From: Leptoclinus maculatus | Taxonomy: Eukaryota; Chordata; Actinopteri; Perciformes; Stichaeidae | Direction of reading: 5' to 3' | Assembly (NCBI GenBank): GCA_032191485.1 | Contig: JAVDOI010000019.1 | Location: 2,880,612 to 2,944,611, forward strand | DNA: 64,000 nucleotides | In this document: piece by piece, positions 36,201 to 51,200 of the stretch | How the letters are laid out: the number at the start of each line of letters is the position of its first letter | Numbering within the stretch: position 1 is the stretch's first letter | Notes under the pieces: generated by a model | What the model saw: only the letters and a program-made list of their open reading frames with translations | The model's database searches: none | Told to the model about the DNA's origin: nothing | Made by a program: the position numbers and the translations under genes

Positions 36201-39200
36201 GCTTTTTATTGTTGGCACACGCACACACTCGCATATAGAGATGGTTGGACGTTCTTTTGGGAAATTAACTTTATGGGGTGCAAAGCGCCGGCTCGTAAAA
36301 CAACTCGTCTCGTCGCTCCCCAAACATTCCGCCTCCTCCCCTCAGCCTGTCTGACGGCCAGGAAGCAGAGCAATAACAATGGAGCGGGCCAACATGTGTC
36401 CGCCTCAGAAATACTACAGTTTACCACCTTCAACGCCAAGACGGGACCATGAATCAGCCTAATGTACGAGTCTGCAGCATGATAACAGTCATTCAGAGGG
36501 CAACAAGCAGCGCCGGACGGACTGACGGCTACTGTGCTGGATTGAGAAGTCATGTAAAAAAAAAAAAAAAAAAGACATTTATTATTATTATCATTAATAT
36601 AATATGAGATTCTCCGGCTGAGGAGCCTACGATGTGTGAGGTAACGTACCAATGAGGTTGAGTTTTCTTGTAAATGCTTTACTTATAATTGTTTTTAATC
36701 TCAGGAGGGATTGACGTTCCACAAATCATGCAGATTATTTCCCTTATTTTAATATTTGACATTCTATATAATTGTATTGTATTGGGAACCCTAATTCATG
36801 TTAATGCGATACAGTCAATGAAGGAGCCATTGTACAAGATAACAGCAGGTCTCTAAACGGTTTTGACAGTATTACATTGTGGGCTCATGTTAACGACTTT
36901 GAAATAGGCCTCCTGCTGAAACATGGCAAAGCCAATCGTTTACACTCAAATCACTATTGGAGGCATCATGCTGCTCCCAAAATCAACTTCCTGCGATGCC
37001 TGCTGGAGGATATGAAAGTTCTGGAAAGTAATCAAATAGCATCCATCAGGGCTCTCTGCGCTTAGCGCCTCGCTCTGCACACCGCCGGCCAATTAGCAGG
37101 ATGCGGAGTTCTCGGGGACAGACGCTGCACATCTCGGGGCCTTTCGACAGCCGAGAGAGAGAGAGCCCACACCGCTGTTTGACTCCCGGTGATTACGCTC
37201 TAGCGGTGACTCATCGCACGCATAAGTGCTCTAATCAGCGCGGCAGAGGTAGCTTTGACTCTTTTTAGATAAGAGAGGCGAAAAAAAAAAGGTTCACGAG
37301 TGGTTTTTAAGAGCAACTGCAGCGATGTGACCGATTCATGTACCGATTAGGAGTGTGTTACATAAGACTTTGGTCGACTTCTCTTGAGCGTTGTTCTTTA
37401 TAAATTGTGCTTATTTGTTCAGTTTGTGTAGACTTCAGACTCGGAGGTCACATCTGGCTGATGTGTGGCTGAAGTCCAGTCGGCCATAGCAACAGTACAA
37501 CCATGTAAACGGCCAACACTAGATTGTGATATTGAACAGGATGAATTATGTGGCTGCACTGTAAAGGAAGTAGTTTTAGGGCTATTTCCTGTCGCTGTGG
37601 ATGTGTGCAATCTTTGCAACACACAAGGACAGAAAACTGCTTTAGTAGAGTACTTTAAGGATGAGAGAGACATTCTTTGAGATTAGGAAAGACAGGAACC
37701 ACTGAAGCGAGACACAGAAGTTCCAAGTTATTAATTCAAGAGTTCACAGAGTTTTATCGAAGCTGCCTGTAATACAGAAAAACTGGCACAGAGAAAGAAA
37801 ATGTCACGGACGTCAACGTCGGGCACCAGTGGGTTTCTTTCAGCCTTAAATGGCTTTTGATTTGTCTGAACGAAATTGTGCTTTTAGTGCTTTTTTTCTT
37901 TAGCACTTATTCTTTCCCTGCAAAAAAAAAATGGTGAACTACGATGAACAGCGCTTTTGTGATTTAAGGAATAACAAAAGCAGAAGCTGCAGGAATGAAT
38001 AACGTGATATTAACAATGGACTGTGATGTGAAAGGAGTCGCTTGTAGGGACGAACCCACGAAGAATTCCACTCTGCGGTTACCCATAAGTCTACAAAGCG
38101 TTTCATCGTCTTTTGGTTGTTTTGGTTTAACAGTCAACAACTTTAATATCTTGGTTCACATCTGGCATTCACAGTTAGCGACCAGCCAACAATGATCGCG
38201 CTGGAGCATTGAGCCAGATATTATCCTCAAGCGATGGTGGAGAGGAAAACCAGAGCTAAAAGAGAGGGACTATTGGACTCACATTCAGCAGGTGAACACA
38301 AACACAACTCCACATGAACAGTAGCATCAAGCCTGTTGCTATAAATCAATATTAGTAAGGTGCACCAATGGAGACAAACAGATGATTAAACTGATGGATA
38401 ATCTATAACAGAAAATGTATCAAATGATCAGCTGCATCACCTCATTCTGAGTGATAAAAAGGTTCCTTTAGCCTTGAAAATAAGCACCGCAAATGTGAAA
38501 TTATCGCCTGGTAACTATTTACCCACGCAGCTGAGCCAGGCAAGGTAGAGCTGCAGCTTCATGTACAAACACCCGTCTACATGGGTAATTAATTAGGACA
38601 ACAAAGACAAATTGCTTCTGTATTTGCTCAAAGAAAATTGGTTTCTATGCAAACACGGTTTTCTGCTCACAGGAACTGCTTAAAAATAAATCGCAGCAAA
38701 GTGAGAATGAAATAGCTTTTTACTTTGGTCGGGCCTTATTCATGGTTTACAAAATACATTTGGATGGAACCTGACATCAGACATCCAGGAGTAGGCCGGG
38801 TAGTGAAGTAGCCTTTAGTCCGAGCTGAGTTAGCTTAGCTTCCATCTCTGCTCTCCACCCGGAGGCAGTCAGCCTACAGCATAACGCTGAACATGTACAG
38901 ACTTTCAAGCAACATAAATGAACATTTCATGTCCTAAATGGAGTGGGAAGAAGCAAATGCTTGTCTATGCCTACACCAATGAATCAACATGTTAGCATGC
39001 TGACATTAGCATTTAGCCATGTACCAACAGTTAGCTATAAGCTTGTTAGCAACTGACAGCCTCTGAATGAACTCAGAACTTCCCAGGATCTTTGTTTTGT
39101 AGAGACAGAGAGCAGGTATAAATTGCATTTCTTTTTTTTTTATTTCATAGACAACAATAGTCTAATTAAGGAGCAGGTAGGTAGGCAGGTAGATGCAATT

Positions 39201-42200
39201 AGTATCACTGCAGCCTAAAGGCCCAAACTCACTGCAGGCAATAACCAACGCGCCTCACACAAGACAATTAATGCTCCGTACTTGAAATGCAGACATCACA
39301 GAGTCAGCAGTATTTTAGGAAACTGTTGCTATTTAGGCTTTATTTGTGTATATTACAGATACCCCAGACTTGTTGAGACCACAACCCCCCCCCCCCCCCC
39401 CCCCGTTTCTATTCACCCAGCACACACGCGCTTAACCAAAGGAAGATGTATTTCTGTGGTAGCCAATGTTCTGTGCCTCTAGTCAGTATAAATATCAGCA
39501 GATTAATCAGACGTCTCTGGACTCGCACACAGCCGCAGCGGACCCATAAAGGGAGCTGGCTGTCACAGGAATGTGGGCTTCTTGATTGGTTGGGTCTATT
39601 TCTTCCGTTATAAATTATTTTTAGTGCACGCCTCCGACATATTGTCCGTGCACCGCGCCGCTGTCCGTGGTCCGGTGCGTGAGTCATCGCTGGTTATTTC
39701 CCTCCTTGCTTTTAACAGCTTGGAGATTAGCAGCGCTTTTAAAATTTCATAATGGATCCCATTAAGTTTTTTTATTGCTTCTGAAGGCGCGTTATCAGCC
39801 AAGGTTCAGGTTAATGTTTAATATTCAGAGCCACTTTCAGCGGTATTCGATTCATTCATCACTGGTCCCGCCCACCTCAAACCCTTTTTTCTCCTCTTCA
39901 GATCAGTTATGTAACTTTCTGCTTTCCTGTTAATCATCTCCAAACTGGAACATAGAGCTTTACTCTGCATTCATTCATTCATATCACAGCCTACGGAGAC
40001 TCAGTCTCTGTCCACGTGACAGCAAACAAAACCAGGATCAGTCCAGACTGTCCTTGAAATAAAAAAGGACAGCAAACGGACAATAGAACGAATACTTCCT
40101 ACCCAGCTTCACATGTTCACTTTACAAGAAGCACTGCTAATAAAACCTTTCCATCAGATTTTAACAGTGACCACTAGGTATATTAGAAAGGGTAAAACAA
40201 GCCAGTAACACGATTGATCAGACGTCTACAGCGATGATGTGAAAGTTTCCTTTCAAACTCTGCCGTGTTTTTCTGCCGCTGCAGTGTGAACAAGGTCGTT
40301 GTATAAAGAGCTATAAAAACGCGGGTCGACAGCCTTCACGGTGAAAGTAGGCTCCTCACTTTCCCCCCCAGCTGCTCTTCATGTGCGTAATCACAGTGAA
40401 GATCTCTCTCTGAAGGTGTGGTTGCCACAGCACCTCGGCCCTTCTCGGTGAATAGCGCTGCGGTGGTATTGTCAGGGACTAAATTAAAAAAGGGGATGAA
40501 CGCGGCGCTAGAAACCTGCACGCCCTTCCCGTTCTGACCCCCGCGACTGCAAGCTCCCGTCCTCTCGCATCTCCAGAGATGTGAAATCAAAGCCTCTCTG
40601 GTGTCCCTTGTTACAGAACGGCGGGGCCCCCGAGGAGAATGACTCCCTCTCTCTCTCCGTCACTCTGCCATTGTGTGCTCACGGAGCTCGTCCAAAGCGG
40701 AGCTGGTCCGACCTTTACTGTCATTCAAAGGGAACTTGATCCATCGCGGTGTCGTGTTGTGCTGGAGCGGAGGTGTATTGAACAGTTGCAGCATTGCATA
40801 AGAAACAACTTTGAGCTCTAAATGAGTGAGTCAGCAGAACTGGACAATTAGCAGTATTTGTCGAGCTCCAATGGTTTGTTGGGCTCTCGTGGTGGTTAGC
40901 TTCAACTTGTGCTTGGCTGTTGTGTCTCTTTCTCTCGATGCGTTTTTTCCATGTTGTTGTGATCTTCTTCTCCATGAACTATGTATATTAAATATGGAAG
41001 AAATGATTTCGGAGCTCTGTCAATGGTCTCATATTGATTTTAAAATGGATGAACCTCCTGACAAAGCTAATCGCTATCCTTGTAATAACACTGTAATTAC
41101 AAGTTGCATGCCAATTAAATACGTTTCCATGATGTGTTTACATGATGTGTTTACATGATGTTCTCTAATCCCCTGTGGTCAAATAGTCATTTCCCAGAGA
41201 CGGAGCTGCTCAGGAAGACAGAAATAATTTAATTAGCCGAGTCAAATCTCAGTGGACGTCAGTGTAGTTATTAGTGAATGGACGCGAGGACTCACAGGAC
41301 CGGACTGTGACTGGCTGACAGCAGCAGGTCATCCAAGTCAAATGAGCTGAAATCTCAAATGATGATTTGATTAGACAAATAATGGTAATGTCTTTTGTGA
41401 GAGGAACAGTCATCAACAAGGTACAAATGTGAATGTATTTAAATGGCCTCATGATGGACAGATTATTAAAATCACATATCTTTCCACTTAGAGCGACATC
41501 AGCATTCATTTTGAGTCATACTTCTGGTAACCTGACAGATGAAAGTCTAATATTCCCTCTATTTGGCTTTTCAGCGGCTAAGTGCACCAAGTTGTTCACT
41601 CGCTAGTTGCCAACTTTGTCTGCCGTTTGGGTGCTGAGCAGGAAGTGTGCATTATGTTGAGAAGAGCTTCTTTTGCTAAAGAATTAAAAAAAGACTAATT
41701 AAAGGAGTGAGAGTGAATTGAAACAGCAAAGTTGCGAGCTGTAAAACCACAACGATGAGCTGAGAGACGCAGTCAGGTGATCATTTTATCTGGGTTCACC
41801 GTTAATAATGAAACCTTTCACATTACAGAAATGTATTTGCAACAATAGTTAAGATGCAAAAAATAGATATTTAAGACAATTTCATCAGTATCTTATATCT
41901 TTAATTACACACGCGTGTGTTTATGTAGAAGGCAACCCGATGCAAAGATCGTCTTCGTTTTACCAACATCACCAGCTGATCTAATTACACTGCTCATGAT
42001 TGCAGCATTAGAGATTTATATAGAGGAAACTATTTACGAGCTCAGGAGAGTAAAACACTGCTGCTTATGGCTTAATTGCGGTTTGATTTATTATGAGAAC
42101 TTGGCTTGAGGCGGCAAAACCGTTCTAGCAGCCATCTTTTGACGGAGCGTGTTTTCTGCATATTTGAACGGTAGGCCGTCTGCCAGCCTACCGTTCGCCG

Positions 42201-45200
42201 GTATTAAGAGCGATGGATTCATTTTCACTGCGGATCACAGGAGCTCAAGGGCTAATTTTAGCGGTTGGGATATTAGATGGAAATTGCTACGTGTGGGATT
42301 AAAAGGGGTTCATGCAAAAAAAACCTCAGCGCTCAAGGGTTGTTCATTTAAAATATGTAGTTTGTTGACAAAGATAGGCCTAATTATGAATTATCCCAGG
42401 GCTAATGACTAATCAAGCATGGCAGAAAATAAATGGGAAGCTGGTCTATTATTCTCAGAGGAGCAGTTGCTCTGATTATGCCTGACATCTCATTAATTTA
42501 AATTATGTGCAATAACCGGGAATCTGCAACACTCAGTCCCTAATGAGTTTACCGCGCAGGCACGTAGGAGAACAGTGATGAGTCTTGCTGGTAATTGGCT
42601 GTAATAGGATCCGGCGAACAAGAGCGAGAACAAGATTTTTCTTGAAGTATTACTGGTTTCGTAATTTGGGAAAAGACATTGTTCCTCAAGGATGCACGTT
42701 ACTCGCATCTCTTATCTTCTGATCAGCGTGAACGGTAAAAAGTTGCATCAAGTTGCGTTTCTTTTTCTATTCCCATCTGGGTCACATGGATAATCAAATT
42801 CCTGAGGCGTAACTAAGCAGCACGGAAAGCAATGACTCTCAACAAAGGAGAGCGAAGCAGATAGCTGATGGCTCCATTGTTTGCTACGCCCCTCCCTTCC
42901 CTTTTAGTTACTGCTGCCAGGGCTCATATGCAGTTTATGACCGAGCTATTAACGAGGTAGACAAAAGCAGGTGTGTTGTTTCTAACGGGTGAGTATTTGA
43001 CAAATGAGAGGACAACTCACTGGCAGACGTTATCAGCTGTACTGCAGCTAACTAGCTAATTAAGCTAACGTTAGCAATGAGTTGGCTGAAACCGCCGTCC
43101 CCGGCTGATTTTTTTATGTTTACAGCTGACTCATTTCAAAAGGATAAACTTGTGAGAGGATCTTGAATATGTGCTTGATGGCCAGATGGCCTGGCATGTT
43201 AGTGTTGCAACGGTACAAAAATTATAACTTCGATGCGATACCTGCCTAAGTTATCGATACCACGGCAAAAAACTGAACATCAGGAAAAATAATAATTGAA
43301 TAATAGATAAAGTAACACTTGTCTTTTTTTATCAATACTATTTGGTATTTTACGAACGCAATAACGATCCAGCTATGCAAGGACATGGTCCCGCTACAGA
43401 CAGTCGGGAAAGACGGGTTCAGAGCAATGATTAAAACACTGGATTCAAGGTACGTCTCACCGGGGCGACAATACTTCAGCCAAGCTGCTATCCCAACATT
43501 ATAGGAACAAACGAGCACACCCTCTAGTAAGCAAAGCCTTTATACATGATGACATTAACATGTTTTTATATTCTATGTACTCCTGACAGTAGAGTAAGCT
43601 ACTATAAACCTATATAAAAACACAGTCAAGGAAAAAAAACAATACCGCGAAACCGCCAGAATCTTTAAAAATACCGTGATACACATTTTTGGTCATACCG
43701 CCCAGCACTAAGTGGATGCACTAGTCATGACCCGACCTTTGGCCTTAAGTCACACTCAGTTACTACAGTAGGTTGTAAGTTAGCAGGAGAAACACACGGT
43801 GTAAACCACTCCTTACACAAAGCTAAACTTCCCTGAACCCCAGCTCAAACAAAGTGAAGTATTTGTTCCCGATTGGCCCAGACAGTTTCGCCATTACTCA
43901 TGGCAGATGACATGTTTACTGTTGCCTTGTGTGTTATTGTTACTGTGCTCACTTTAGACTTCCCACATCCCTTCTCGAAGGGTATTGGTTCAATCCTAGA
44001 ATAAATATGAATGGAGCCTGATTGGCGAGCTGCAATCTGATCTGGAAAGAGGCAGAGACGATAAGATGTCTGACTTGATCTCATTTATATTTGGCAGTAG
44101 ACAGAGATTGAAAATGTCCCCTGGCACTGCGCGGGCTCCCAGAAGTCCCTGTTCCACAGACGTACATTTCCTCATCGTGAAAAATCCAGTTCTTTTGTCT
44201 ATCCCGCCGTTCCAGAGAGGATTGGTGTTGGTGGTTGGGGACACAGACGTGCCCCAGGGAGAGACTGGTGGTGAGAGGAACTCTGGGAAAGCTCCGAGAC
44301 TGGGAACAGTGGCCTGACCTCCAGTACAGGAAGTGGTTTGGGTGCTTTTGTAGCTAATCTGTCCTTAATGCCTTTTGCATCAGGGCTGTCACTTCTCTCT
44401 GTGTGTGAAGAAGCATGCCCATACAACAATGCATGTATATATTTACACAGGAGAGCAATGCAGGTTTAGCTTCTGTACGATTTAGACACAGAAAAAAATG
44501 TTTCCATCTGCTACGTCTTGCAAAAAAAAACAACGAGAAAGTAGAATCTGCTGCTGCCGGCGCTGCGACAGATTTATCACAGTGCTTTAAAATGACTCCG
44601 CATCTGTCACATTAATAAGAGAAGTTAAATAAATCTGAGTGAACCCTGGAGGCCACCTTCTCCTATGTCTGTCCTTTGGTTCTCTTATTGTCTTCCAGTG
44701 GAATGATTTAGTCCAGTTACACCTCGTATACATGCTGAGGCTCTGCAGATGTTCAGCATTAATGCTCGAGCTGGGACCAAAATGTCTTCGCAGAGCCCCA
44801 CGACTAACGTGTCCTAATTTTCTCAGCTCTCTTTCAAATACCGAGTGGATTTGAATGGCATGAATCACTAATCAGCGCACAATCTATAAGCCTGTCCTCG
44901 GCAACTTCGGTAATAGGTGGTGAGGATATTGATTAGAGATCAGGGCCTTCTACAAAAAGTCATTTCATAGTTATTTAGGCCAGTAATGAGTCCTACAATC
45001 CCAAACTACTTGACAAAAATGTAAATTGTGGAGGAAAAGACGGAGAGCATATTCACGGCATAGATTGAAGTGTGGAAGAGTCCAGTAAACATATTTCAAA
45101 AGTCCCTTACAAGCATTTACGAGTAAAGTGTGGCTTCCTTTCTGCCAACACAACAGCAGGGCAGCGGTCGTCTGCAGAGATGCAGTAAAACAGAAACAGA

Positions 45201-48200
45201 AAACAGCTTGTCTGGTCAATGATTCACTTCTCTTCTATTCACGTAAAAACATGACGTAAACAGGGTTTACTGCCAGCAGAGACTCAAATGTGCAACAAGT
45301 GTGGTGACATCGATCAGCACATTATTATCATTTTATATCAGCAGTGAGGCTGAAACGGATTTTTCTGAGGTCTTGCTTAGTGAGATCTAGGCTGGTCACC
45401 AATTAATGATTTACATTTCTTAAATTCTTAATATTTCAGAGCTCTCATCTCTTTAACAGAGATGGAATGTACTAAGTAACTGAAGCCACTGAGAACATTC
45501 AGTCCATATACAGCAGGAATACGGAAACAAGCATCAAATGTATGCATCGGGAAAAAAAACGGCATTTGTTTGAATCTGGCTCAGCGTTTTTCTTCTTCGA
45601 TTGAATGCTCGTACTTTTCTAGTTCTGCTGTCGGATTTTTCAGTCGGACCCAGCCTAACCATTTCCCCCGGCAGTCTTATCTGCACAACTGGCCAGAATG
45701 ATATGACCCGACGTGACGTGAACACAATAGGTAGAAGAACTTGACTGCAGCTGCGCAGCCCTGGGAGAGCCCTGGGAGAGCTCTACTTGTCGGCCGGTAA
45801 AGAGGTGTTTTTTTGTGGCCGAAGGGAACCAAAGAGCAGTGGGTGTCCGTCTGATGGCTGATGGAATCAATAGAGACTGTTCAATGAGTAACACAGCGCC
45901 GGCTCAGGACGGGGCCGTGGGCGCCGCTAATTGCTTTAGCTTTGTTTGCAATTAGTCCAACATTCTGCCGCTAATGCGCTGAGGTCACTTTGGACAAAAG
46001 CGGCGTTTGGCAAACACCTCCCGCGGATGATGTGTTTGACACAAATCTGAAAACTCGGCACTCCTCCATCCATCCACTCAGAGCGGGCCCGTGAAGTCTG
46101 GGCCGAGGAATTTGATCAAATCTGATAAAATCTGATCCGTTTTTTTTTTTTTTTTTTTTTTAACTCAGTTTTCGGCTGCAGTATTTTTTGGGAAATATCA
46201 AGTTGTTGAGAATGTGAGAAACACAACAGCCCAGCTCCAGAAGGCAACGGGGTATTGATTTTGTCAGAATGCCAGATATTATATGGCAAAAAGCTCAGGT
46301 TAACATGGCAGAGAATTCCCAAAAAAAGCCATGAGGAGCAACAATAACAGCAGCTTCTCCACTGTCTGTGATGTATACCCCAACACTGTATAGATATTAG
46401 AGGTGATGAAAAGCTGGAAGTAGGGGTTACTTCATTTTAAAATATGCCTCCATGTTTGTCAGTTTTCAGACGATGAAATATATTCCATGTGCATGGTGTC
46501 AGTGCCACAGTTGGGGCTTCGGCAGTTCGTCGCAAAAAAACCCCGACTGACCCCGGATAACGCCTGAATTTCCCCCGAAAGCATCCCGGAGCGCTTTGTC
46601 AAGACAGCACCATGTCCTGTTTACCATTTGTCCCCACCAAAGCATGTTATATCAGGATTATCAGGCTAGTAGTCATTTGAAATTGATTTAAAGGTTTCTT
46701 CATCGCCCCCCATGTTGGAAGTAATTACTGCATGTTACACCATGCGCCGAGAAGTCACCAAGACGTTTGAAAGTATGGCTATACTACAAAACATCCTATG
46801 CAACTGAATGCTTCCATTCACATGATGGGTGCCGAATGATCAAGTAAAGTATTCTATTGGTATCGCTATCATTATCGGGGTATTGGTATCGTCATATTTT
46901 TTAAACGTTAACCAGCTATAGGTACGCCTGTGACAGCGCCAGTGAATCTCCTTTCTTTGTGATCAGGTCAGCCTGGTGATACAGAACACATTATTCCCTC
47001 GGCAGACCCGCAGTCAATCTGGGCCACAATGTCCATATTGACGCAGGTTAACAAAGGCTCCTCTCTTCTGTGTGTACACTTCTTCTAGTGGCAGGTGGGG
47101 GAGCAGGAGATACGGTTACCTCTAATGAGGAAAGGACTTCACACCCCATTGGTTGTTCCGTCCACCTGGAATCCCGGCCACTGTGGCAGAAACGACACGA
47201 AATAACCTCAGTGGGAAATTCTGTCAGCAGCAGGACACGTAGACGTGCCCGGAGAAGAAACGTGCGCGTCCGTCTGCCTTCTCCACAGCACGACTAAACG
47301 ATCTGCTGCTTGTTCTGCTCCGAGCGCATTCAGGGAATAATTGAAAAGTTGCGCGACACACTCGTCCTTTGCCTGAAAACACAGTCGGTGTGTTGGGAAA
47401 GAAAGGGAAATGTGGTTTACTGCAGGAGAAAAAAACAACAAAATCAGGGTAACAGCAGGCTATTTCAAGCTACGTGTATGCAACATGAAAAGACCTGCAC
47501 GTCTCTCTGTACATGCTGCACAACAGACCCACTGATGCAACACTGTCGAGTAAATGAAATGTTTTGACTGCCACTTCAGATGTGCGAAAGACAAATTGAA
47601 ACGTTTTAGCACCAGTCTCTCAGAAAGCATCACAAGTTCTTTAGGAGCACAATGAAGCGTGGCAGCGACACTCTGGCCGACATAATAGGATCCCTTCCCG
47701 TTCCTTGTCCTGGCTAATTATGAGCGGGAAAAAAAAGGCCTGGCCAAGATGGATGTCCCCCCCCCCACACACACACACACACTTCCAAGGCAATGCTGTT
47801 TCCCCATTGTCTCTTTGTTACAAGCAGCAGCTCAGCAACTTGACACGAGGACACGGATACACGCCCAGACTCAAAGTGGACCACTCGGGCCTATAGGGAG
47901 TCACTCAGGCACATGACAGCTCCCGCAGACAAGCGTATTGGAAGTGTGAACACTTGCTTGTCCGGGCGTGGTAGCAAACAATTAGCGAAAAAAAGCCAAA
48001 AGAAATAGGGTTCTTATACAGCAAACGTCTGGAAAAAATGTAGCATGGCTGTCTTTTCACTGCCTTTGACTGTAGCCGTTTTGATTTACGACGTGGTCGG
48101 ACAACGAATCTTAGGAACTGGTTCTGATCCGAGCGGTGGCTAACGTTAGCAAACTTTAGATAGACCTGTAGTGTTTTTAAAGCATGGCGGACAGGGGTAG

Positions 48201-51200
48201 TGGCATCATGCCTTCTATTAACACTTCCTGGGGGTTGAAGGGGATGCTTGGTGTCTTAATGAGATCACACTGTAGTGTTCAGTTGTGATAAGCACCAGAG
48301 AACGGGGGTTTGCGTGGTCCTATTCATGCGACGTATCAAATAGAAGAGTGGATTTTGGCTTCACATTTTGATTGGGTGAATGAATGTTTATATGCAGCTC
48401 CGCGGCTTTTCCTCAAAAGAGTCCACGCTTCAAAATAAGCCAAGAGCACACAGATGGTTTGGTTCACGTGTAACGGCCTCCTAAAGCCGTCTGAATGAAG
48501 GCGATGGACGTTTATCTGTTGATGGGAAGTCATAGAGAGAGTGAGTCACCGGCCTGCTGGGGATGTTGTTCTGTTTACTCGGCGCTATAAAGAGCAGGCT
48601 AACTATCCCATAAAAGCCAAGAAGCTCATGTTGAACCTTCGGGAGCAGACGTTTCATCCCGAGGGCTGCTTGGATTCCGCCTTAATGACGTGGAACTGTT
48701 CAAATTAAGGTATTAGCATTTAGATGAGAAGTGTATTAAAGTTATCCACAGCTGATGAGCAATTGAAGACACAATGTGCTGTATAACTAAATCCTACAAG
48801 TCCGAGTGTTTCTCGTGTCGTTTATTCTGAACATGTTATTATTTGTACTCCGCAGCGTTGGTGGTGAGATTTCTGACCAGACGCTTCATCTGGGAGTACG
48901 ACCCGACACTCGGTAAGACAACAACATATCTGTAATACTATGACCGCTAGTACTACCGTTGCTACTGCTGCCGTATTACACCGTATTATATTCTGTAAGA
49001 CTGTAAGGTGGGGGGACCTCGAATCCTCTAGGGGGGAAGAACATGTAGATTTTAAAGTTAAATGCATCTATTTGGTGCACTTTGAGCTAGAGTTGTGAAG
49101 AACTTTGTTATCTTGTACACAAGTTTCTGCTCTCGTTTTTAGCAGTGGTGGAATGTAAATTTGAGGTACTTCTACTTACCTCGAGTATTTCCATTTCATG
49201 TCACTTTATACTTGTACTCCGCTACATCTCAGAGGTAGTACTTTTAAATTCACTACATTTATTTGACAATATTAGTAATTAATTAAAGCTACTTTGCAGA
49301 TTCAGACACTTAATATAAAAATATGAAACAACTAATAAACTAAGATGTACATCATCGCTGTGGAGGAAATGCACTTTTGACATTTTGGGAAGTACTCGCT
49401 TTCTTGCCTGTAAGTTAGATGAGAAGATTGATGCTACTCATGCCTGTACGCCAGCCAGTTAGCTTAGCTTAGCATAAATACTGGACGCAGGAGCAAAAGA
49501 CTGGCTTGACTCTCGTTTTCTGTAGAAAAAGTGTAAAAAAAATAAGAGTAAATTGGTGGTTTTATGGGAAGATACGTGTTGGAAGAGTGGCTTCCTTAAG
49601 TCTCTGCTGGCCCGGAGAGAAATCAGCGCACAAGTCTTCACTAAGCCTCAACCTTTCTGCACAGATTGATAAGCCTGTTAATTAATGCGCTTTACACGTC
49701 CTGGTGACTTTTTGTTACCATTGGATCCTTTATGCCTTTATGCTAAGCTAACCATCTTAAGCTTAATATCGAGCTTGATATCGATCTCCTCATCTAACTC
49801 TTGCCTAAAGAGTGAATAAGTATATTTCCCAAAATGCAGAACTATTCCTTTACGTATTCATATACAGATACATTTGCCATTTAAAAAGAAAGGTGTAAAA
49901 ATAAGGAACAGTATCCAGATGAAAAGAAAAATCATAGAGAAAATAAATATAAAGAACTGAAGTTATTAATCATGCAGTGAATACAATTTCAAAGCGATGC
50001 AATCAGGTTCCTCCGCCCTCAGCAGAGCGACACAGAACTGGCCTTTTTTATGATGCAGATGGAGCCAGTTCTGTACACTGTAATTACGGGGAACAAAGAC
50101 ATGACATCTCCTCTGAGAGGTGCTTTTCATTTCCCGGCTGTACACGACAGGTCAGAGCCTCAGGGTTGCTCACACGGTGCTCTCCTCAATACCGGATCCG
50201 GTCTTTTTGTGACAATGTGCAGCATCTCAGCAGAGCGCAATCATCACACACTCGAGAGCACTTCTATCATATTTCTTATCTTTGTTAAATCAATCACCTC
50301 TTCATGTAAAAACATCATCACAATGTCACAGTCATTATGTCCTCCGCTTCACACCACAGCGTACGGCTGGGCAGGTATGCTAGGAACCCTTATTTTCCAG
50401 AATGTGTTCTTTTTGCTTCAGGGCAGAAGACAGGTACCTGTTATCAACCCGTCTTTCCTCAGCAACAGTACCCCTTGATATCGTTGTTGTACTGCAGTGT
50501 TATTGGTACTGTGTGTACCAGCTTCACACGTGTATTAACTTCAAGTAGTGCACACGGTGTAGCCACAAAAAGGCAGAAAAGTGCGATATGTGCCTCCTTG
50601 ATTACAAGAACCACAGAAAGCACAGCTTGAGGTGCACACTGGGAGTCAAGTACAGCCGGAGGGTGTCTGCGACCAATCGGACCGCCTGGCTGAAATTACC
50701 CAGGAAGTGGTCGACGCATTATCAAAGCCCTATTATGGGCCCATCACACAGGTGTGTGTAAAGAGCGCTGGTCTCAAAAACACCAGATTACTGCACTTCA
50801 TCCATTACAATATGCCTTACCGGGTCTGCAGCTCACCATTCATTATCTACCTATGTAGTCCTTTCAGTGCGGGGCCAGGCGATCTCATGTGATGATGGAG
50901 GTTTTGTTTTTGTAGAGTTTCATCCCAACCAAAAAAAAAAAAACCCCATGCCAGATTTAGCCGATTAGCACGCACTCATATACGACGATTGCCCGTCCTT
51001 GCTGCAGCATGTCCTGGATCTGCCTAAAGGCAAGAACCCGAAGCACATCAGCTCGCTCAAGGAAATGTGAAGCAGTGGCGGAGCTGGAGAAATATTCACG
51101 GGGTGGCAGATATATCTAAATATGCTGATTCAATCGCAAATATGTGAATATTTGTTTGGAAAAGCTCCCAAATGAAGATGTTATTGGGGTACATGATTAA

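Larger units (their letters stand above)
33319..48855 (+). other. RERG intron 2 (15.5 kb)
   Basis: GTAAAC...CGCAG. It holds a C homopolymer at 39385-39404, a repeat at 35085-35200, a hAT relic at 43200-43710, a T run near 46141-46162 and several homeodomain-motif-rich blocks that could be enhancers (37070-37260, 39600-39830, 42360-42570, 45915-46030). No other gene was recognised on either strand. Confidence 0.55.

Noticed and set aside
50555..50760. Plus-strand reading with paired cysteines (CDMC, LRC) in RERG intron 3
   Set aside because: No known domain or splice-supported structure; at most a decayed mobile-element fragment.
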